Below, piece by piece: positions 1 through 8,945 of a stretch of DNA of 64,000 nt. Origin of the DNA: Janthinobacterium sp. GW456P (GTDB lineage: Bacteria > Pseudomonadota > Gammaproteobacteria > Burkholderiales > Burkholderiaceae_D); the NCBI RefSeq assembly GCF_002127655.1, contig NZ_NEHB01000010.1, positions 156,127-220,126 on the forward strand. Direction: 5' to 3'. The translations under genes were made by a program, and so were the position numbers. Every line of letters begins with the position of its first letter. Positions within the stretch are counted from its first letter, which is position 1. Under the pieces are notes generated by a model, which saw nothing but the letters and a program-made list of their open reading frames with translations, was not told the DNA's origin and ran no database searches.

Positions 1-137
1 GCTTTGGCTTCGCCGCCGAATTTCTTCGACAGAACCGTTGCGATTGCAGCGGTCAGCGTGGTTTTACCGTGGTCGACGTGGCCGATGGTGCCGACGTTGA
101 CGTGCGGCTTGGTCCGTTCGAATTTACCTTTTGCCAT
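1..137 (-). CDS. tuf: Elongation factor Tu, N-terminal part (cut by window edge)
   Basis: The 45 visible codons read as the start of EF-Tu, with the G1/P-loop GHVDHGKTT at about residues 19-27. EF-Tu is the cytoplasmic GTPase that brings aminoacyl-tRNA to the ribosome. The start is the ATG at 137, preceded by an AAGGAAG ribosome binding site. The rest of the gene lies left of the window. It is the last gene of the str operon (rpsL-rpsG-fusA-tuf), 72 nt behind fusA. Identity is certain; nothing can be said about the remainder of the protein. Confidence 0.97.
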   Translation of the reverse strand, partial: MAKGKFERTKPHVNVGTIGHVDHGKTTLTAAIATVLSKKFGGEAK

Positions 138-171
138 TTTATTCTTCCTTAGAACAATGATTTAAATGTAG

Positions 172-199
172 GGACCGGCATTCTCGTGAAAGCCGGCCC
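172..199 (-). other. fusA-tuf intergenic hairpin
   Basis: An imperfect inverted repeat (GGaCCGGC ... GCCGGcCC) fills the short gap between fusA and tuf. There is no T-run in the minus direction, so it looks more like an mRNA-processing or stability hairpin than a terminator. Its role is inferred. Confidence 0.4.
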
Positions 200-209
200 G
201 GAACTTCTA

Positions 210-2315
210 TTACTTAGCTTTCGAGCTTACGATTGCTTCAGTCACATGCTTAGGTGCTTCAGCATAGTGCTTGAATTCCATCGTGTAAGTCGCACGACCT
301 TGGGTCGACGAACGCAACGACGTAGCGTAACCGAACATTTCCGACAGTGGTACTTCGGCCTTGATGATCTTGCCGCCACCGCCAGCAATTTCATCCATGC
401 CTTGCACCATGCCGCGACGCGACGACAGGTCGCCCATCACGGTACCGGCGTAGTCTTCCGGCGTTTCCACTTCCACGGCCATCATCGGCTCCAGGATGAC
501 TGGCGATGCTTTGCGGCAGCCATCTTTGAATGCCATCGAAGCGGCCATGCGGAATGCATTTTCGTTCGAGTCAACATCATGGTACGAACCGAAGAACAGC
601 GTGACTTTGACGTCAACGACTGGGTAGCCAGCCATCACGCCCGAAGTCAGCGTGTCGCGCACACCTTTTTCAACTGCAGGGATGTATTCGCGAGGAACGG
701 TACCGCCCTTGATCGCGTCAACGAATTCGAAGCCCTTGCCCGGTTCTTGCGGTTCGATCTTCAGAACCACGTGACCGTATTGACCACGACCACCCGATTG
801 CTTGACGAATTTGCCTTCCGACTCTTCGCACACTTTACGGATCGTTTCGCGGTAAGCCACTTGTGGCTTGCCGACGGTCGCTTCAACGTTGAATTCGCGC
901 TTCATGCGGTCAACGATGATGTCCAGATGCAACTCGCCCATACCGGCGATGATGGTCTGGCCCGATTCTTCATCGGTACGCACGCGGAACGATGGATCTT
1001 CCGCAGCCAGGCGGTTCAGCGCCAGGCCCATTTTTTCCTGGTCGGCCTTGGTTTTTGGCTCGACTGCCTGCGAAATCACCGGCTCAGGGAAGACCATGCG
1101 CTCCAGAACTACGCTGGCTTTTTCGTCGCAAAGCGTATCGCCCGTGGTGGTGTCTTTCAGACCCACAACGGCGGCGATGTCGCCAGCGCGCATTTCTTTG
1201 ATTTCTTCGCGTTCGTTCGCTTGCATCTGCACGATACGGCCGATACGCTCTTTCTTCTGCTTCACGGAGTTCAACACCGAGTCGCCCGAATTCAGGGTAC
1301 CCGAGTAGCAACGGATGAAGCACAACTGACCGACGAACGGATCGGTTGCGATCTTGAACGCCAATGCCGAGAATTTCTCGTTGTCGTCAGCTGCGCGCTC
1401 GACTGGCTGCTCGTCGTCATCCAGACCTGGGACAGGTGGAATGTCGATAGGCGATGGCAGGTACTCGATGACCGCGTCCAGCATGGCTTGTACGCCCTTG
1501 TTTTTAAAGGCGGTACCGCACAACATTGGAACGATTTCGCTGGCGATGGTACGCTGACGCAGAGCAGCCTTGATCTCGGCTTCCGACAGGTCGCCTTCTT
1601 CCAGGTACTTGTTCATCAGGTCTTCGGACGCTTCAGCAGCGGCTTCAACCATGTTCTCGCGCCACTTGGCAGCATCGGCGGCCAGGTGTGCAGGAATGTC
1701 GCCGTATTCGAACTTCATGCCTTGCGAAGCGTCGTCCCAGATAACCGCTTTCATCTTGACCAGATCGATCACGCCGGTGAAGACGTCTTCAGCGCCGATA
1801 GGCATCTGAATAGGTACTGGGTTCGCTTTCAGACGCGAACGCATCTGATCGTAGACCTTGAAGAAGTTGGCGCCGGTACGGTCCATCTTGTTCACGAAGG
1901 CCAGACGTGGCACTTTGTACTTGTTAGCCTGACGCCATACCGTTTCCGATTGTGGCTGCACGCCGCCGACTGCACAGTAAACCATGCAGGCGCCATCCAA
2001 CACGCGCATCGAACGTTCCACTTCAATGGTGAAGTCAACGTGGCCTGGGGTGTCGATGATGTTGATGTGGTGCGCTGGGAAGTTGTTAGCCATGCCTTTC
2101 CAGAAGCACGTAACAGCAGCCGAGGTAATCGTGATACCGCGCTCTTGCTCCTGTGCCATCCAGTCGGTGGTGGCTGCGCCATCATGGACTTCGCCCAGCT
2201 TGTGGTTCACGCCTGTGTAGAACAGGACGCGCTCGGTCGTGGTCGTCTTACCTGCATCGATGTGAGCGGAAATACCGATATTGCGGTAGCGCTCAATGGG
2301 GGTCTTGCGGGCCAT
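210..2315 (-). CDS. fusA: Elongation factor G
   Basis: A 701-aa translocation GTPase, the usual length for EF-G. It catalyses mRNA-tRNA translocation and, with RRF, ribosome recycling in the cytoplasm. The start is the ATG at 2315 giving [20 protein letters not shown]; an in-frame extension upstream is not protein-like. Visible motifs are the P-loop [10 protein letters not shown] near residues 17-26, switch [10 protein letters not shown], and NKMD. Domains II-V follow in normal order, ending in SSKAK. It lies 108 nt downstream of rpsG and 72 nt upstream of tuf, as expected for the str operon. Confidence 0.98.
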   Translation of the reverse strand: MARKTPIERYRNIGISAHIDAGKTTTTERVLFYTGVNHKLGEVHDGAATTDWMAQEQERGITITSAAVTCFWKGMANNFPAHHINIIDTPGHVDFTIEVERSMRVLDGACMVYCAVGGVQPQSETVWRQANKYKVPRLAFVNKMDRTGANFFKVYDQMRSRLKANPVPIQMPIGAEDVFTGVIDLVKMKAVIWDDASQGMKFEYGDIPAHLAADAAKWRENMVEAAAEASEDLMNKYLEEGDLSEAEIKAALRQRTIASEIVPMLCGTAFKNKGVQAMLDAVIEYLPSPIDIPPVPGLDDDEQPVERAADDNEKFSALAFKIATDPFVGQLCFIRCYSGTLNSGDSVLNSVKQKKERIGRIVQMQANEREEIKEMRAGDIAAVVGLKDTTTGDTLCDEKASVVLERMVFPEPVISQAVEPKTKADQEKMGLALNRLAAEDPSFRVRTDEESGQTIIAGMGELHLDIIVDRMKREFNVEATVGKPQVAYRETIRKVCEESEGKFVKQSGGRGQYGHVVLKIEPQEPGKGFEFVDAIKGGTVPREYIPAVEKGVRDTLTSGVMAGYPVVDVKVTLFFGSYHDVDSNENAFRMAASMAFKDGCRKASPVILEPMMAVEVETPEDYAGTVMGDLSSRRGMVQGMDEIAGGGGKIIKAEVPLSEMFGYATSLRSSTQGRATYTMEFKHYAEAPKHVTEAIVSSKAK

Positions 2316-2423
2316 AATTAATCCTAAATGAATGGACAAAACCGAGCAGCATTTTTTTGCAAAAATGAGCCCGGCCTCGAACAACAGATGCTTGACAGCC
2401 GCCTTGCGGTAGCTGGCTTTATA

Positions 2424-2894
2424 TTAGAAGCGGAAATGCGAGAACGCTTTGTTCGCTTCAGCCATACGATGGACTTCGTCGCGTTTTTTCATCGCGCCGC
2501 CGCGGCTTTCAGCCGCTTCCATCAGCTCACCGCCGAGGCGTTGTGGCATCGATTTTTCGCTGCGCTTGTTAGCAGCTTCACGCAACCAGCGCATGGACAG
2601 GGCCATACGACGGACTGGGCGAACTTCGACCGGCACCTGGTAGTTTGCACCACCGACGCGACGGGATTTCACCTCAACCAGCGGCTTGGCGTTGTTGATT
2701 GCGGTAGCAAAAACTTCGAGCGGATCTTTGCCCGATTTTGCTGCGATGTGCTCGAAAGCACCGTAGATGATGTTTTCTGCAACCGATTTCTTACCGGACA
2801 GCATCAGCACGTTTACAAATTTAGCGACATCAGTGTTGCCGAATTTTGGATCTGGCAAAATTTCGCGCTTGGGTACTTCACGACGACGTGGCAT
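2424..2894 (-). CDS. rpsG: 30S ribosomal protein S7
   Basis: 156 aa, full length for S7, which nucleates the 30S head and lies near the E site. The start is the ATG at 2894 ([18 protein letters not shown]), with AAAGGA upstream. An in-frame ATG five codons earlier has no suitable spacing. It is second in the str operon. In E. coli S7 represses its own operon by binding the rpsL-rpsG spacer; the 152-nt spacer here could hold such a site, but I did not model it. Confidence 0.98.
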   Translation of the reverse strand: MPRRREVPKREILPDPKFGNTDVAKFVNVLMLSGKKSVAENIIYGAFEHIAAKSGKDPLEVFATAINNAKPLVEVKSRRVGGANYQVPVEVRPVRRMALSMRWLREAANKRSEKSMPQRLGGELMEAAESRGGAMKKRDEVHRMAEANKAFSHFRF

Positions 2895-3046
2895 ATCAAT
2901 TCCTTTCAATCTTCAGTTGAGCGCGCGTTCTTCGCACACTCGCGGACGACCATCATAGTCTTCCACTTACTCGACCAGATGCGGTCGACTACATTCACTT
3001 AGCTAGTTGCCACTGAGCGAAACTTGGGTTTGCTGCGTACAACTTA

Positions 3047-3430
3047 TTACTTCTTGCCAGCTTTAGCGCGCTTGGTACCGTACTTCGAACGCGATTGCTT
3101 ACGGTCTTTCACGCCTTGGGTATCGAGGGCACCGCGCACCATGTGGTAACGCACACCCGGCAAATCCTTGACGCGGCCGCCGCGCAACAGCACAACACTA
3201 TGCTCTTGCAGGTTATGGCCTTCACCGCCAATGTACGAAATGACTTCGAAACCATTGGTCAGGCGAACTTTAGCGACTTTACGCAGAGCCGAGTTAGGCT
3301 TCTTTGGAGTCGTGGTGTAAACACGTGTGCAGACGCCACGTTTTTGCGGGCTGTTTTCCAGCGCCGGCGATTTGCTCTTCACGGTCAAGGCGACGCGTGG
3401 ATTGCGAATCAATTGATTGATGGTTGGCAT
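3047..3430 (-). CDS. rpsL: 30S ribosomal protein S12
   Basis: 127 aa, with the universally conserved core [19 protein letters not shown] and [14 protein letters not shown]12 is part of the decoding centre. The lysines in PKKPN and GRVKD, where streptomycin-resistance substitutions normally arise, are wild type. It is the first gene of the str operon and is transcribed from the promoter at 3609-3637 through a leader of about 170 nt. Confidence 0.98.
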   Translation of the reverse strand: MPTINQLIRNPRVALTVKSKSPALENSPQKRGVCTRVYTTTPKKPNSALRKVAKVRLTNGFEVISYIGGEGHNLQEHSVVLLRGGRVKDLPGVRYHMVRGALDTQGVKDRKQSRSKYGTKRAKAGKK

Positions 3431-3465
3431 CGTTATAAATCCAACAAAAAACTACGATTAATAAC

Positions 3466-3482
3466 CCGGGCAAGATGCCCGG
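3466..3482 (-). other. Hairpin in the rpsL leader
   Basis: A perfect 7-bp inverted repeat (CCGGGCA-aga-TGCCCGG) sits about 36 nt upstream of the rpsL start codon, inside the predicted leader RNA. It could be an attenuation, stability or regulatory element. It resembles GC hairpins in other spacers of the ribosomal operons of this window. Confidence 0.5.
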
Positions 3483-3608
3483 CGACTAAAACCTCGTCCC
3501 GCTTTCATCTACTGCGCACCGGAGGCGCCCGCAGCCACTCGATAAGGAGCGGCCATGAAATGCCAAGTAATGCGTAAACGATGAGCAGAATAAAATCGAG
3601 AACTCGCT

Positions 3609-3637
3609 AGTTTAGACCTTGTGTTACAGGGGGTCAA
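3609..3637 (-). promoter_or_regulatory. Sigma-70 promoter of the str operon
   Basis: On the minus strand: -35 TTGACC, exactly 17 bp spacer, -10 TAAACT, directed at rpsL. It explains transcription of rpsL-rpsG-fusA-tuf independently of rpoBC, which is far away here. The 433-nt gene-free stretch 3431-3863 otherwise holds the leader hairpin (3466-3482) and a 7-bp inverted repeat (TGCGACC...GGTCGCA, 3766-3790) on the side of the divergent gene. Confidence 0.8.
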
Positions 3638-3863
3638 TCAGTTTACCGCTTTTTGCTATAAAAAAAGGCAAAGAAAGGGGGTGTTTGTGGCATTTTGACT
3701 AATTTCTGGCGACGACGCACGGACGCCGACATTCGAAAACGATTGATGATTTGGCACTCTTTCCTTGCGACCACGGAATGCACGGTCGCATTCTTGTATG
3801 AACGCGAGACAACAAAAGGATTGATAATAGCGGACATTTTTCGCTGCCTCCCCGCCTCCCTTT

Positions 3864-5789
3864 ATGCGCTCCTTGCTTCGCCCCGCCAATCTGTTCCTGC
3901 TCCTGACGTATGCCTTGCTGACGGCCGTGCCCTTCATCCCCGCGCTGCTGGGGCGCGCGCTCGAGCATCCCTGGCAGATGCTCACGTTCGAGCTGCTGGC
4001 CTGGCTGGCCGTCTGGAGCGTGTTCCAGCGCCCCGCCTGGTTCCACTGGCTGCTGGTGCCCGCCTTCCTGGCCCTGCCGACGGAAATCTACCTGTTCATC
4101 TTCTATGGCCAGGGTATTTCCACGCACCACCTGGGCATCATCTTCGAAACCAGTCCCAAGGAAGCGATGGAATTTCTCGGGCAAAAAGTGTGGCTGATGG
4201 GTGCCGTCATGCTCGGCGTGATCGCCTGGTGCGCCCTGAGTTGGTATGCGGCCACGCGCACGCGCGGCCTGGACTGGCGCGGCAAGACGCGCCCGGCCGC
4301 CTTCGTGCTGCTGCTCCTGCTGGGCGGCTTCTGGTGGTATGGCTACGAATTCGGCTTCGAGGCCAAGGCCGTGCACAGCGCCAGCGCGTCCGCCAAGGCC
4401 AGCGCGCCGTCGGCCAGCGGCAAGGCGGGCGCCTCCGGCTTCGGCGACGCCAGCTCGGCCGACGACGAGACGGCCGAGGAAGAAGAGGAAAGCAGCAAGC
4501 CGGAAAACGCCAGCATCGCCGGCGCCGATGAAACGGGCCTGGGCTGGCCCAGCCTGCCCCACTGGGCGCGCCTGCCCTACGCCTTCGACACCGTCAGCAA
4601 TTCCTGGCCCTTCGGCCTGGCCGCGCGCGGCTTCGATTTCTACAAGGAGCGTCGGTATCTGGCCGAACTGGGACGGAAAAGCAGCACCTTCCGTTTCGGC
4701 GCGCTCCAGCAACAGCCCGATCCCCATCCGGAAGTGGTGGTCATGGTGATCGGCGAATCGTCGCGCTACGACCGCTGGAGCCTGAACGGCTACGAACGCG
4801 ACACCAATCCCCTGCTGAAACAGGAAAGCAACCTGGTGCCGCTGGCCGACGTCATCACGGCCGTTTCCGCCACGCGCCTGTCCGTGCCTGTCATCATCTC
4901 GCGCAAGCCGGCCACGCAAAGCCTCAAGGATGGCTTCTCGGAAAAATCCTTCCTCACCGCCTACAAGGAAGCGGGCTTCAAGACCTACTGGCTGTCGAAC
5001 CAGATCTCGTTCGGCCAGTTCGATACGCCCGTGTCCGTCTTTGCCAAGGAAGCGGACGTGGTGCAATTCCTGAACCTGGGCGGCTTTACCCACAGTTCGA
5101 ACTTCGACCAGATCCTGTTCGATCCGTTCAAAAATGCGCTGGCCGACCCGGCGCCGAAAAAACTCATCGTGCTGCACACGCTGGGCAGCCACTGGAACTA
5201 CAGCCAGCGCTATCCGAAATCGTTCGACAAGTGGCAGCCGTCGCTGTTCGGCGTCGACAAGCCCGTCTACACGGACACGGCCATCAAGCCGCAGCTCAAC
5301 AACAGCTACGACAGCTCCATCCTGTACACGGACTGGTTCCTGTCGAACGTGATCGGCATGCTGAAGGACGATGGCCAGCGCACTGCCCTGCGCAGCTCGC
5401 TCGTCTACGTGGCCGACCACGGCCAGACGCTGTACGACGGCAGCTGCCGCCTGGCCTTCCACGGGCACAACACGCAGTTCGAATTCCACGTGCCCGCCTT
5501 CGTCTGGTATTCGCCGCAATTCCAGCAGCACTACCCGGACAAGGTGACGCAGCTGCGGCGCCATCAGAAGGCGCGCCTGTCGACGGAAAACATGTTCCAC
5601 ACCCTGCTCGACCTGGGCGACATCCGCTTTGCCGGCGAACAGCCCGAATGGAGCATCGTCAGCCCCCGCTTCAAGCAGCACAAGCGCTACGTCGACAGCT
5701 ACGGCTGGACCAACTACGACAACGCCATCATCCGCGGCGATTGCCGCGAAGTGATCGACAAGAGCACGCCGGAAAAGCAGGATAAATAA
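3864..5789 (+). CDS. Phosphoethanolamine transferase-like inner-membrane sulfatase-fold protein
   Basis: 641 aa. The N-terminus holds about five hydrophobic segments (residues 5-165). Next comes a low-complexity Ala/Ser/Lys then Glu-rich linker (about 171-220), then a periplasmic alkaline-phosphatase/sulfatase-type domain. The nucleophile region is GESSRYDRWSLNGYERDTNP from residue 297, where EptA-type enzymes usually have GET; a Ser probably replaces the Thr. Downstream metal-ligand motifs are ADHGQ and FHGHN. Such enzymes move phosphoethanolamine from phosphatidylethanolamine to lipid A or core sugars, changing surface charge and polymyxin sensitivity. The acceptor cannot be told from sequence. 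It is convergent with the MutS-like gene (9-nt gap). Confidence 0.8.
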   Translation: MRSLLRPANLFLLLTYALLTAVPFIPALLGRALEHPWQMLTFELLAWLAVWSVFQRPAWFHWLLVPAFLALPTEIYLFIFYGQGISTHHLGIIFETSPKEAMEFLGQKVWLMGAVMLGVIAWCALSWYAATRTRGLDWRGKTRPAAFVLLLLLGGFWWYGYEFGFEAKAVHSASASAKASAPSASGKAGASGFGDASSADDETAEEEEESSKPENASIAGADETGLGWPSLPHWARLPYAFDTVSNSWPFGLAARGFDFYKERRYLAELGRKSSTFRFGALQQQPDPHPEVVVMVIGESSRYDRWSLNGYERDTNPLLKQESNLVPLADVITAVSATRLSVPVIISRKPATQSLKDGFSEKSFLTAYKEAGFKTYWLSNQISFGQFDTPVSVFAKEADVVQFLNLGGFTHSSNFDQILFDPFKNALADPAPKKLIVLHTLGSHWNYSQRYPKSFDKWQPSLFGVDKPVYTDTAIKPQLNNSYDSSILYTDWFLSNVIGMLKDDGQRTALRSSLVYVADHGQTLYDGSCRLAFHGHNTQFEFHVPAFVWYSPQFQQHYPDKVTQLRRHQKARLSTENMFHTLLDLGDIRFAGEQPEWSIVSPRFKQHKRYVDSYGWTNYDNAIIRGDCREVIDKSTPEKQDK

Positions 5790-5798
5790 GGCCGGCCA

Positions 5799-7394
5799 TC
5801 AGGCCCGTTCGAGCACGCCGCGGCAATCGGCCGGTTGCGCCATGTGCGTGCTGAGCCAGTCGAAGACGCGTCCCGCCTTGTCTTCGATGGCGGGGCCAAA
5901 GCCGCGCTGCGCCAGCAGGGCGATGCCGTTCGTGGCCTGCAGCACGCCGGGCGCCAGCCGCAAGGCGCCATGGACGTCGCGCTGCACGCACCAGGGCGCC
6001 AGGCAGTCTTCCAGCAGCGGCCCCAGCACCAGGTTGTGCGACGAGACGATCACCAGGTGCTGCGCGGCCAGCGTATGCAGCACGGCGGCGGCCGCCGCCA
6101 CCGATTCGAGGTGGTTGGTGCCGCGGAAAATCTCGTCGATCAGGAACAGCGCCGGCGCGCCGCCCTCGGCCAGCGCCAGCAGTTCGCGCGCGCGCCGCAG
6201 TTCGGCGATATAGAGACTTTCGCCGCCATCGAGCGAATCTTCGTTCTGCATGCTCGAATACAGGGGCGCCATCGGCACGCTGGCCGCCTGCGCATAACAA
6301 AAGCCGAAGGCCCGCGCGCTGATCAGATTGAGGCCCACGCCGCGCAGCAAGGTGCTCTTGCCGACGGCATTCTGTCCCGAGATGAAGGCGCCGCGGCCAT
6401 CGAGGCGCAGCGATAGCGGCACGGCGCCGTCCAGCAGCGGATGCACCATGGCATCGAACGACAGGCGCCGCGCGTTTGCTGCCTGCGCCCAGCAGAACTG
6501 CGGGCGGCCGCGCAAGTGGCGCGCCAGGGCCAGGTCCGCGTCCAGGTCCGCCAGCAGCAGGAAACTCTGGCGCAAAAAGGCGCGTTCGCGCCGCACCACG
6601 CGCAGGCTGTGAAAATAGCGGCGAATATTGCCCAGCATCAGCCAGTCGTCATACTCGCTCAGCAGAGGAATCATCTTGATCCAGCGCATTGGCGTGATCT
6701 GGCGGCTGATCACGCCGGCGGCCCGCCCGCCTTCGCGCAGCGCCGCCGTGAATGGCGACGCCAGCGCCGCCAGGCGGCCATGCACCAGCAGTATCTGCTG
6801 CAAGGTGTAGACGCTGCGCTCCCACGGCTTGCAGCGGTCATGCAAGCGCATCTGCAAGGCCATCAGCAACAACCAGACGGGCACCGCGACGGCCCACGCC
6901 AGGGGCGCCACCAGCCATGCGGCCAGCAGCGACACCAGCAGTGCCAGGGTCGGCAGCAGCAGCCAGCGGCTCCACCACGGCGGCGCTGGCGGCGGCGGGC
7001 CGCACAGCAGCGCCGCGACTTCCATATCGGCCGTGCGCAGCGGCAGCATGGCGTGTTCGAGCTCGGCCTGCTGTGCGGGGGCCGCCAGCAGTGCGGCGAT
7101 GCGCGCGCGCGACGCAGTGTTTTCCGTGCCGCTGGCCAGGTGCTGATGCAATCGCTGCTGGCCAAGAATGCTGGTCTGCGTAGCCAGTTGCGCATGGTAG
7201 TCGTCGAGCAGCATTTCATCCCATGTCTGCCTGTCGAGCTGGGGCAAGCCACCGTCGATGCTGTGCAACATGGCAATGTCGCTGGCGGCAAAGGGATAAT
7301 CGTATTCAAGCGGCTCGGGCAGGCTGGCGAACTGGCGCAGCCAGTGTTTTAGCGTGGCAAACGGGGGCTGTTTGAGGGGCGAGGCAGGCATCAT
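5799..7394 (-). CDS. Membrane-anchored MutS-family ATPase
   Basis: 531 aa. The C-terminal 200 residues are a MutS domain-V ATPase: Walker A GQNAVGKST (about 339-347), SMQNEDSLDGGESLY, Walker B LFLIDEIFRGTN, and VSSHNL. There is no mismatch-recognition domain I. The N-terminal half contains two adjacent hydrophobic segments (about residues 140-185), so the protein is probably anchored in the inner membrane. MutS proteins of this layout are annotated as MutS-related ATPases of unknown function; a role in mismatch repair should not be assumed. The start is one of two adjacent ATGs (7394 or 7391). It is divergent from the efflux operon. Confidence 0.75.
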   Translation of the reverse strand: MMPASPLKQPPFATLKHWLRQFASLPEPLEYDYPFAASDIAMLHSIDGGLPQLDRQTWDEMLLDDYHAQLATQTSILGQQRLHQHLASGTENTASRARIAALLAAPAQQAELEHAMLPLRTADMEVAALLCGPPPPAPPWWSRWLLLPTLALLVSLLAAWLVAPLAWAVAVPVWLLLMALQMRLHDRCKPWERSVYTLQQILLVHGRLAALASPFTAALREGGRAAGVISRQITPMRWIKMIPLLSEYDDWLMLGNIRRYFHSLRVVRRERAFLRQSFLLLADLDADLALARHLRGRPQFCWAQAANARRLSFDAMVHPLLDGAVPLSLRLDGRGAFISGQNAVGKSTLLRGVGLNLISARAFGFCYAQAASVPMAPLYSSMQNEDSLDGGESLYIAELRRARELLALAEGGAPALFLIDEIFRGTNHLESVAAAAAVLHTLAAQHLVIVSSHNLVLGPLLEDCLAPWCVQRDVHGALRLAPGVLQATNGIALLAQRGFGPAIEDKAGRVFDWLSTHMAQPADCRGVLERA

Positions 7395-7494
7395 GCTCCA
7401 GAAAGGTAGCCAGCATGGCGCGGCGCGCCATCACTGCGAGCAACAGATCAGGTCGATTGACAGATTATCAAGATATATCGATCACTGCCTTGCC

Positions 7495-7549
7495 CGGACG
7501 GCGCGCGCGGACACGTGGCGGACGGCGCGGACACGGCGGACAGCCGGAC
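7495..7549 (+). promoter_or_regulatory. Direct-repeat cluster, candidate enhancer (UAS) for the sigma-54 activator
   Basis: Five GGAC cores occur within 55 bp. GCGCGGACACG is perfectly repeated at 7505-7515 and 7525-7535 (20-bp spacing, about two helical turns). CGGACGGCGCG is repeated at 7495-7505 and 7519-7529. The cluster lies about 65-120 bp upstream of the predicted transcription start (about 7615), which is where bacterial enhancer-binding proteins normally bind. The binding partner, presumably the regulator at 12290, is inferred. Confidence 0.5.
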
Positions 7550-7587
7550 GCCTGAATTTTTTCCCATGCAAATCAACGACTTAATCA

Positions 7588-7605
7588 TTGGCATGGATCG
7601 TGCTT
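7588..7605 (+). promoter_or_regulatory. Sigma-54 (-24/-12) promoter of the efflux operon
   Basis: TTGGCATGGATCGTGCTT matches the -24/-12 consensus (TGGCACG-N4-TTGCT) with the invariant GG (7590-7591) and GC (7602-7603) separated by exactly 10 bp. The predicted start is near 7615, 15 nt before the first ATG at 7630. An NtrC-type activator is encoded in the same locus, which strongly supports this reading. Confidence 0.75.
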
Positions 7606-7629
7606 TGGAAAAGTGATCCTTCACGAGAC

Positions 7630-8901
7630 ATGACCATGATCCGCGACACTTCCTCTCAAGACGCCGTATTGTCCGCCCCGCCGGGCCAGCGCCACAAGAA
7701 ACGCGCCCTGCTGCTGGCCGGCGCCGTCATCGTCATCGGCGCTGCCGTCGCTGCCGTTGCCGGCTGGCGCAACAGCGAGCATTCCGTCAACAGCAGCCGC
7801 CTGCGCATCGCCGACGTCACGCGCGGCACCCTGATCCGCGACGCCGCCGTCACGGGCCGCGTGGTCGCCTCGATCAGCCCCACCCTGTATTCGACCACGG
7901 TGGCCACCGTCACGCTGAAGGCGAAGGCGGGCGACACGGTGAAAAAGGGCGATATCCTGGCCGTGCTGGAGTCGCCGGACCTGTCCGACGCCCTCAAGCG
8001 CGAGCAGTCGAGCGTGCAGCAGCTGGAGGCGGAAGTGGCGCGCCAGCAGATCCTGGCCAAAAAGCAGAAACTGCTGGCGCGCCGAGAAGCCGATACGGCG
8101 GAAATAGAACGCCTGTCGGCGCAGCGCACCTTGGAACGCTATGAAAGCGTGGCGCAGGTGGGCATCATCGCCAAGATCGACTACCAGAAGGCCAAGGATG
8201 CCTTGAATTCGGCCGATATCCGCAGCCGGCACGCCTCGCAGGCGGCCGGACTGGAAAGCGAAGACGTGAGCCTGGCCCTGAAAACGAAAAGCAATGAACT
8301 CGAACGCCAGCGTCTGAGCCGCGACAACGCCCAGCGCAGGGTCGACGAGCTGACCGTGCGCGCGCCCGTCAACGGCTTCATCGGCACGTTGTCGGTGGCC
8401 AACCGCAGCGTGGTGCAAGCCAATACAGCGCTGATGACCCTGGTCGACCTGTCGCAGCTGGAAGTCGAACTCGAGGTGCCGGAAACCTATGTGGCCGACA
8501 TGGGCCTGGGCATGCGCGCCGAGATCGAAACGGGCGCCATCCGCGCGACGGGCAAGCTGTCGGCGCTGTCGCCCGAAGTGGTGAAAAACCAGGTGCTGGC
8601 GCGCGTGCGTTTCGACGGCGAGCAGCCGGCCGGCCTGCGCCAGAACCAGCGCGTGGCGGCGCGCCTGCTGATCGATGAAAAACCGAATGTGCTGATGCTG
8701 GCGCGCGGCTCCTTCGTCGAAGCCGAAGGCGGCCGCTTCGCCTACGTCGTGCGCGACGGCGTGGCCATCCGTACGCCGATCAGGCTGGGTGCGACCAGCG
8801 TGACGGCCGTGGAAATCCTCGCTGGATTGAAACTGGGCGACAAGGTGGTCGTCGCCGGCACGGAAAACTTCGCGAACGCCGCCCGCGTTTCGCTCAACTG
8901 A
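7630..8901 (+). CDS. Efflux periplasmic adaptor subunit (HlyD/MacA family)
   Basis: 423 aa from ATG 7630; ATG 7636 is also possible. A TTG at 7588 would lie inside the sigma-54 promoter and is excluded. Layout: a short cytoplasmic N-terminus, one membrane anchor (about residues 26-46), a lipoyl/barrel-sandwich half (VTLKAKAGDTVKKGDILAVL), a coiled-coil hairpin (about 110-230), the second lipoyl half (LTVRAPVNGFIGTL), then beta-barrel and membrane-proximal domains. It bridges the inner-membrane ABC transporter to an outer-membrane TolC-type channel, which is not encoded here. It is first gene of a six-gene cluster. Confidence 0.88.
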   Translation: MTMIRDTSSQDAVLSAPPGQRHKKRALLLAGAVIVIGAAVAAVAGWRNSEHSVNSSRLRIADVTRGTLIRDAAVTGRVVASISPTLYSTTVATVTLKAKAGDTVKKGDILAVLESPDLSDALKREQSSVQQLEAEVARQQILAKKQKLLARREADTAEIERLSAQRTLERYESVAQVGIIAKIDYQKAKDALNSADIRSRHASQAAGLESEDVSLALKTKSNELERQRLSRDNAQRRVDELTVRAPVNGFIGTLSVANRSVVQANTALMTLVDLSQLEVELEVPETYVADMGLGMRAEIETGAIRATGKLSALSPEVVKNQVLARVRFDGEQPAGLRQNQRVAARLLIDEKPNVLMLARGSFVEAEGGRFAYVVRDGVAIRTPIRLGATSVTAVEILAGLKLGDKVVVAGTENFANAARVSLN

Positions 8902-8945
8902 ATTCAACGCAATCTCATTCATCTCACTCCCACAAGAGGCCCTCC

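Noticed and set aside
3751-3769. TTGGCAC...TTGC resembling a sigma-54 promoter upstream of the phosphoethanolamine transferase gene
   Set aside because: The GG to GC spacing is 12 instead of 10 bp, which sigma-54 does not tolerate.
7495-7549. GGAC repeats considered as a CRISPR-like or satellite array
   Set aside because: Units are short, overlapping and irregular. Position relative to the sigma-54 promoter makes binding sites the simpler reading.
7588-7629. TTG at 7588 as start of the efflux adaptor
   Set aside because: It would put the -24/-12 promoter and start site inside the coding sequence and adds 14 residues that are not part of the family's N-terminus.
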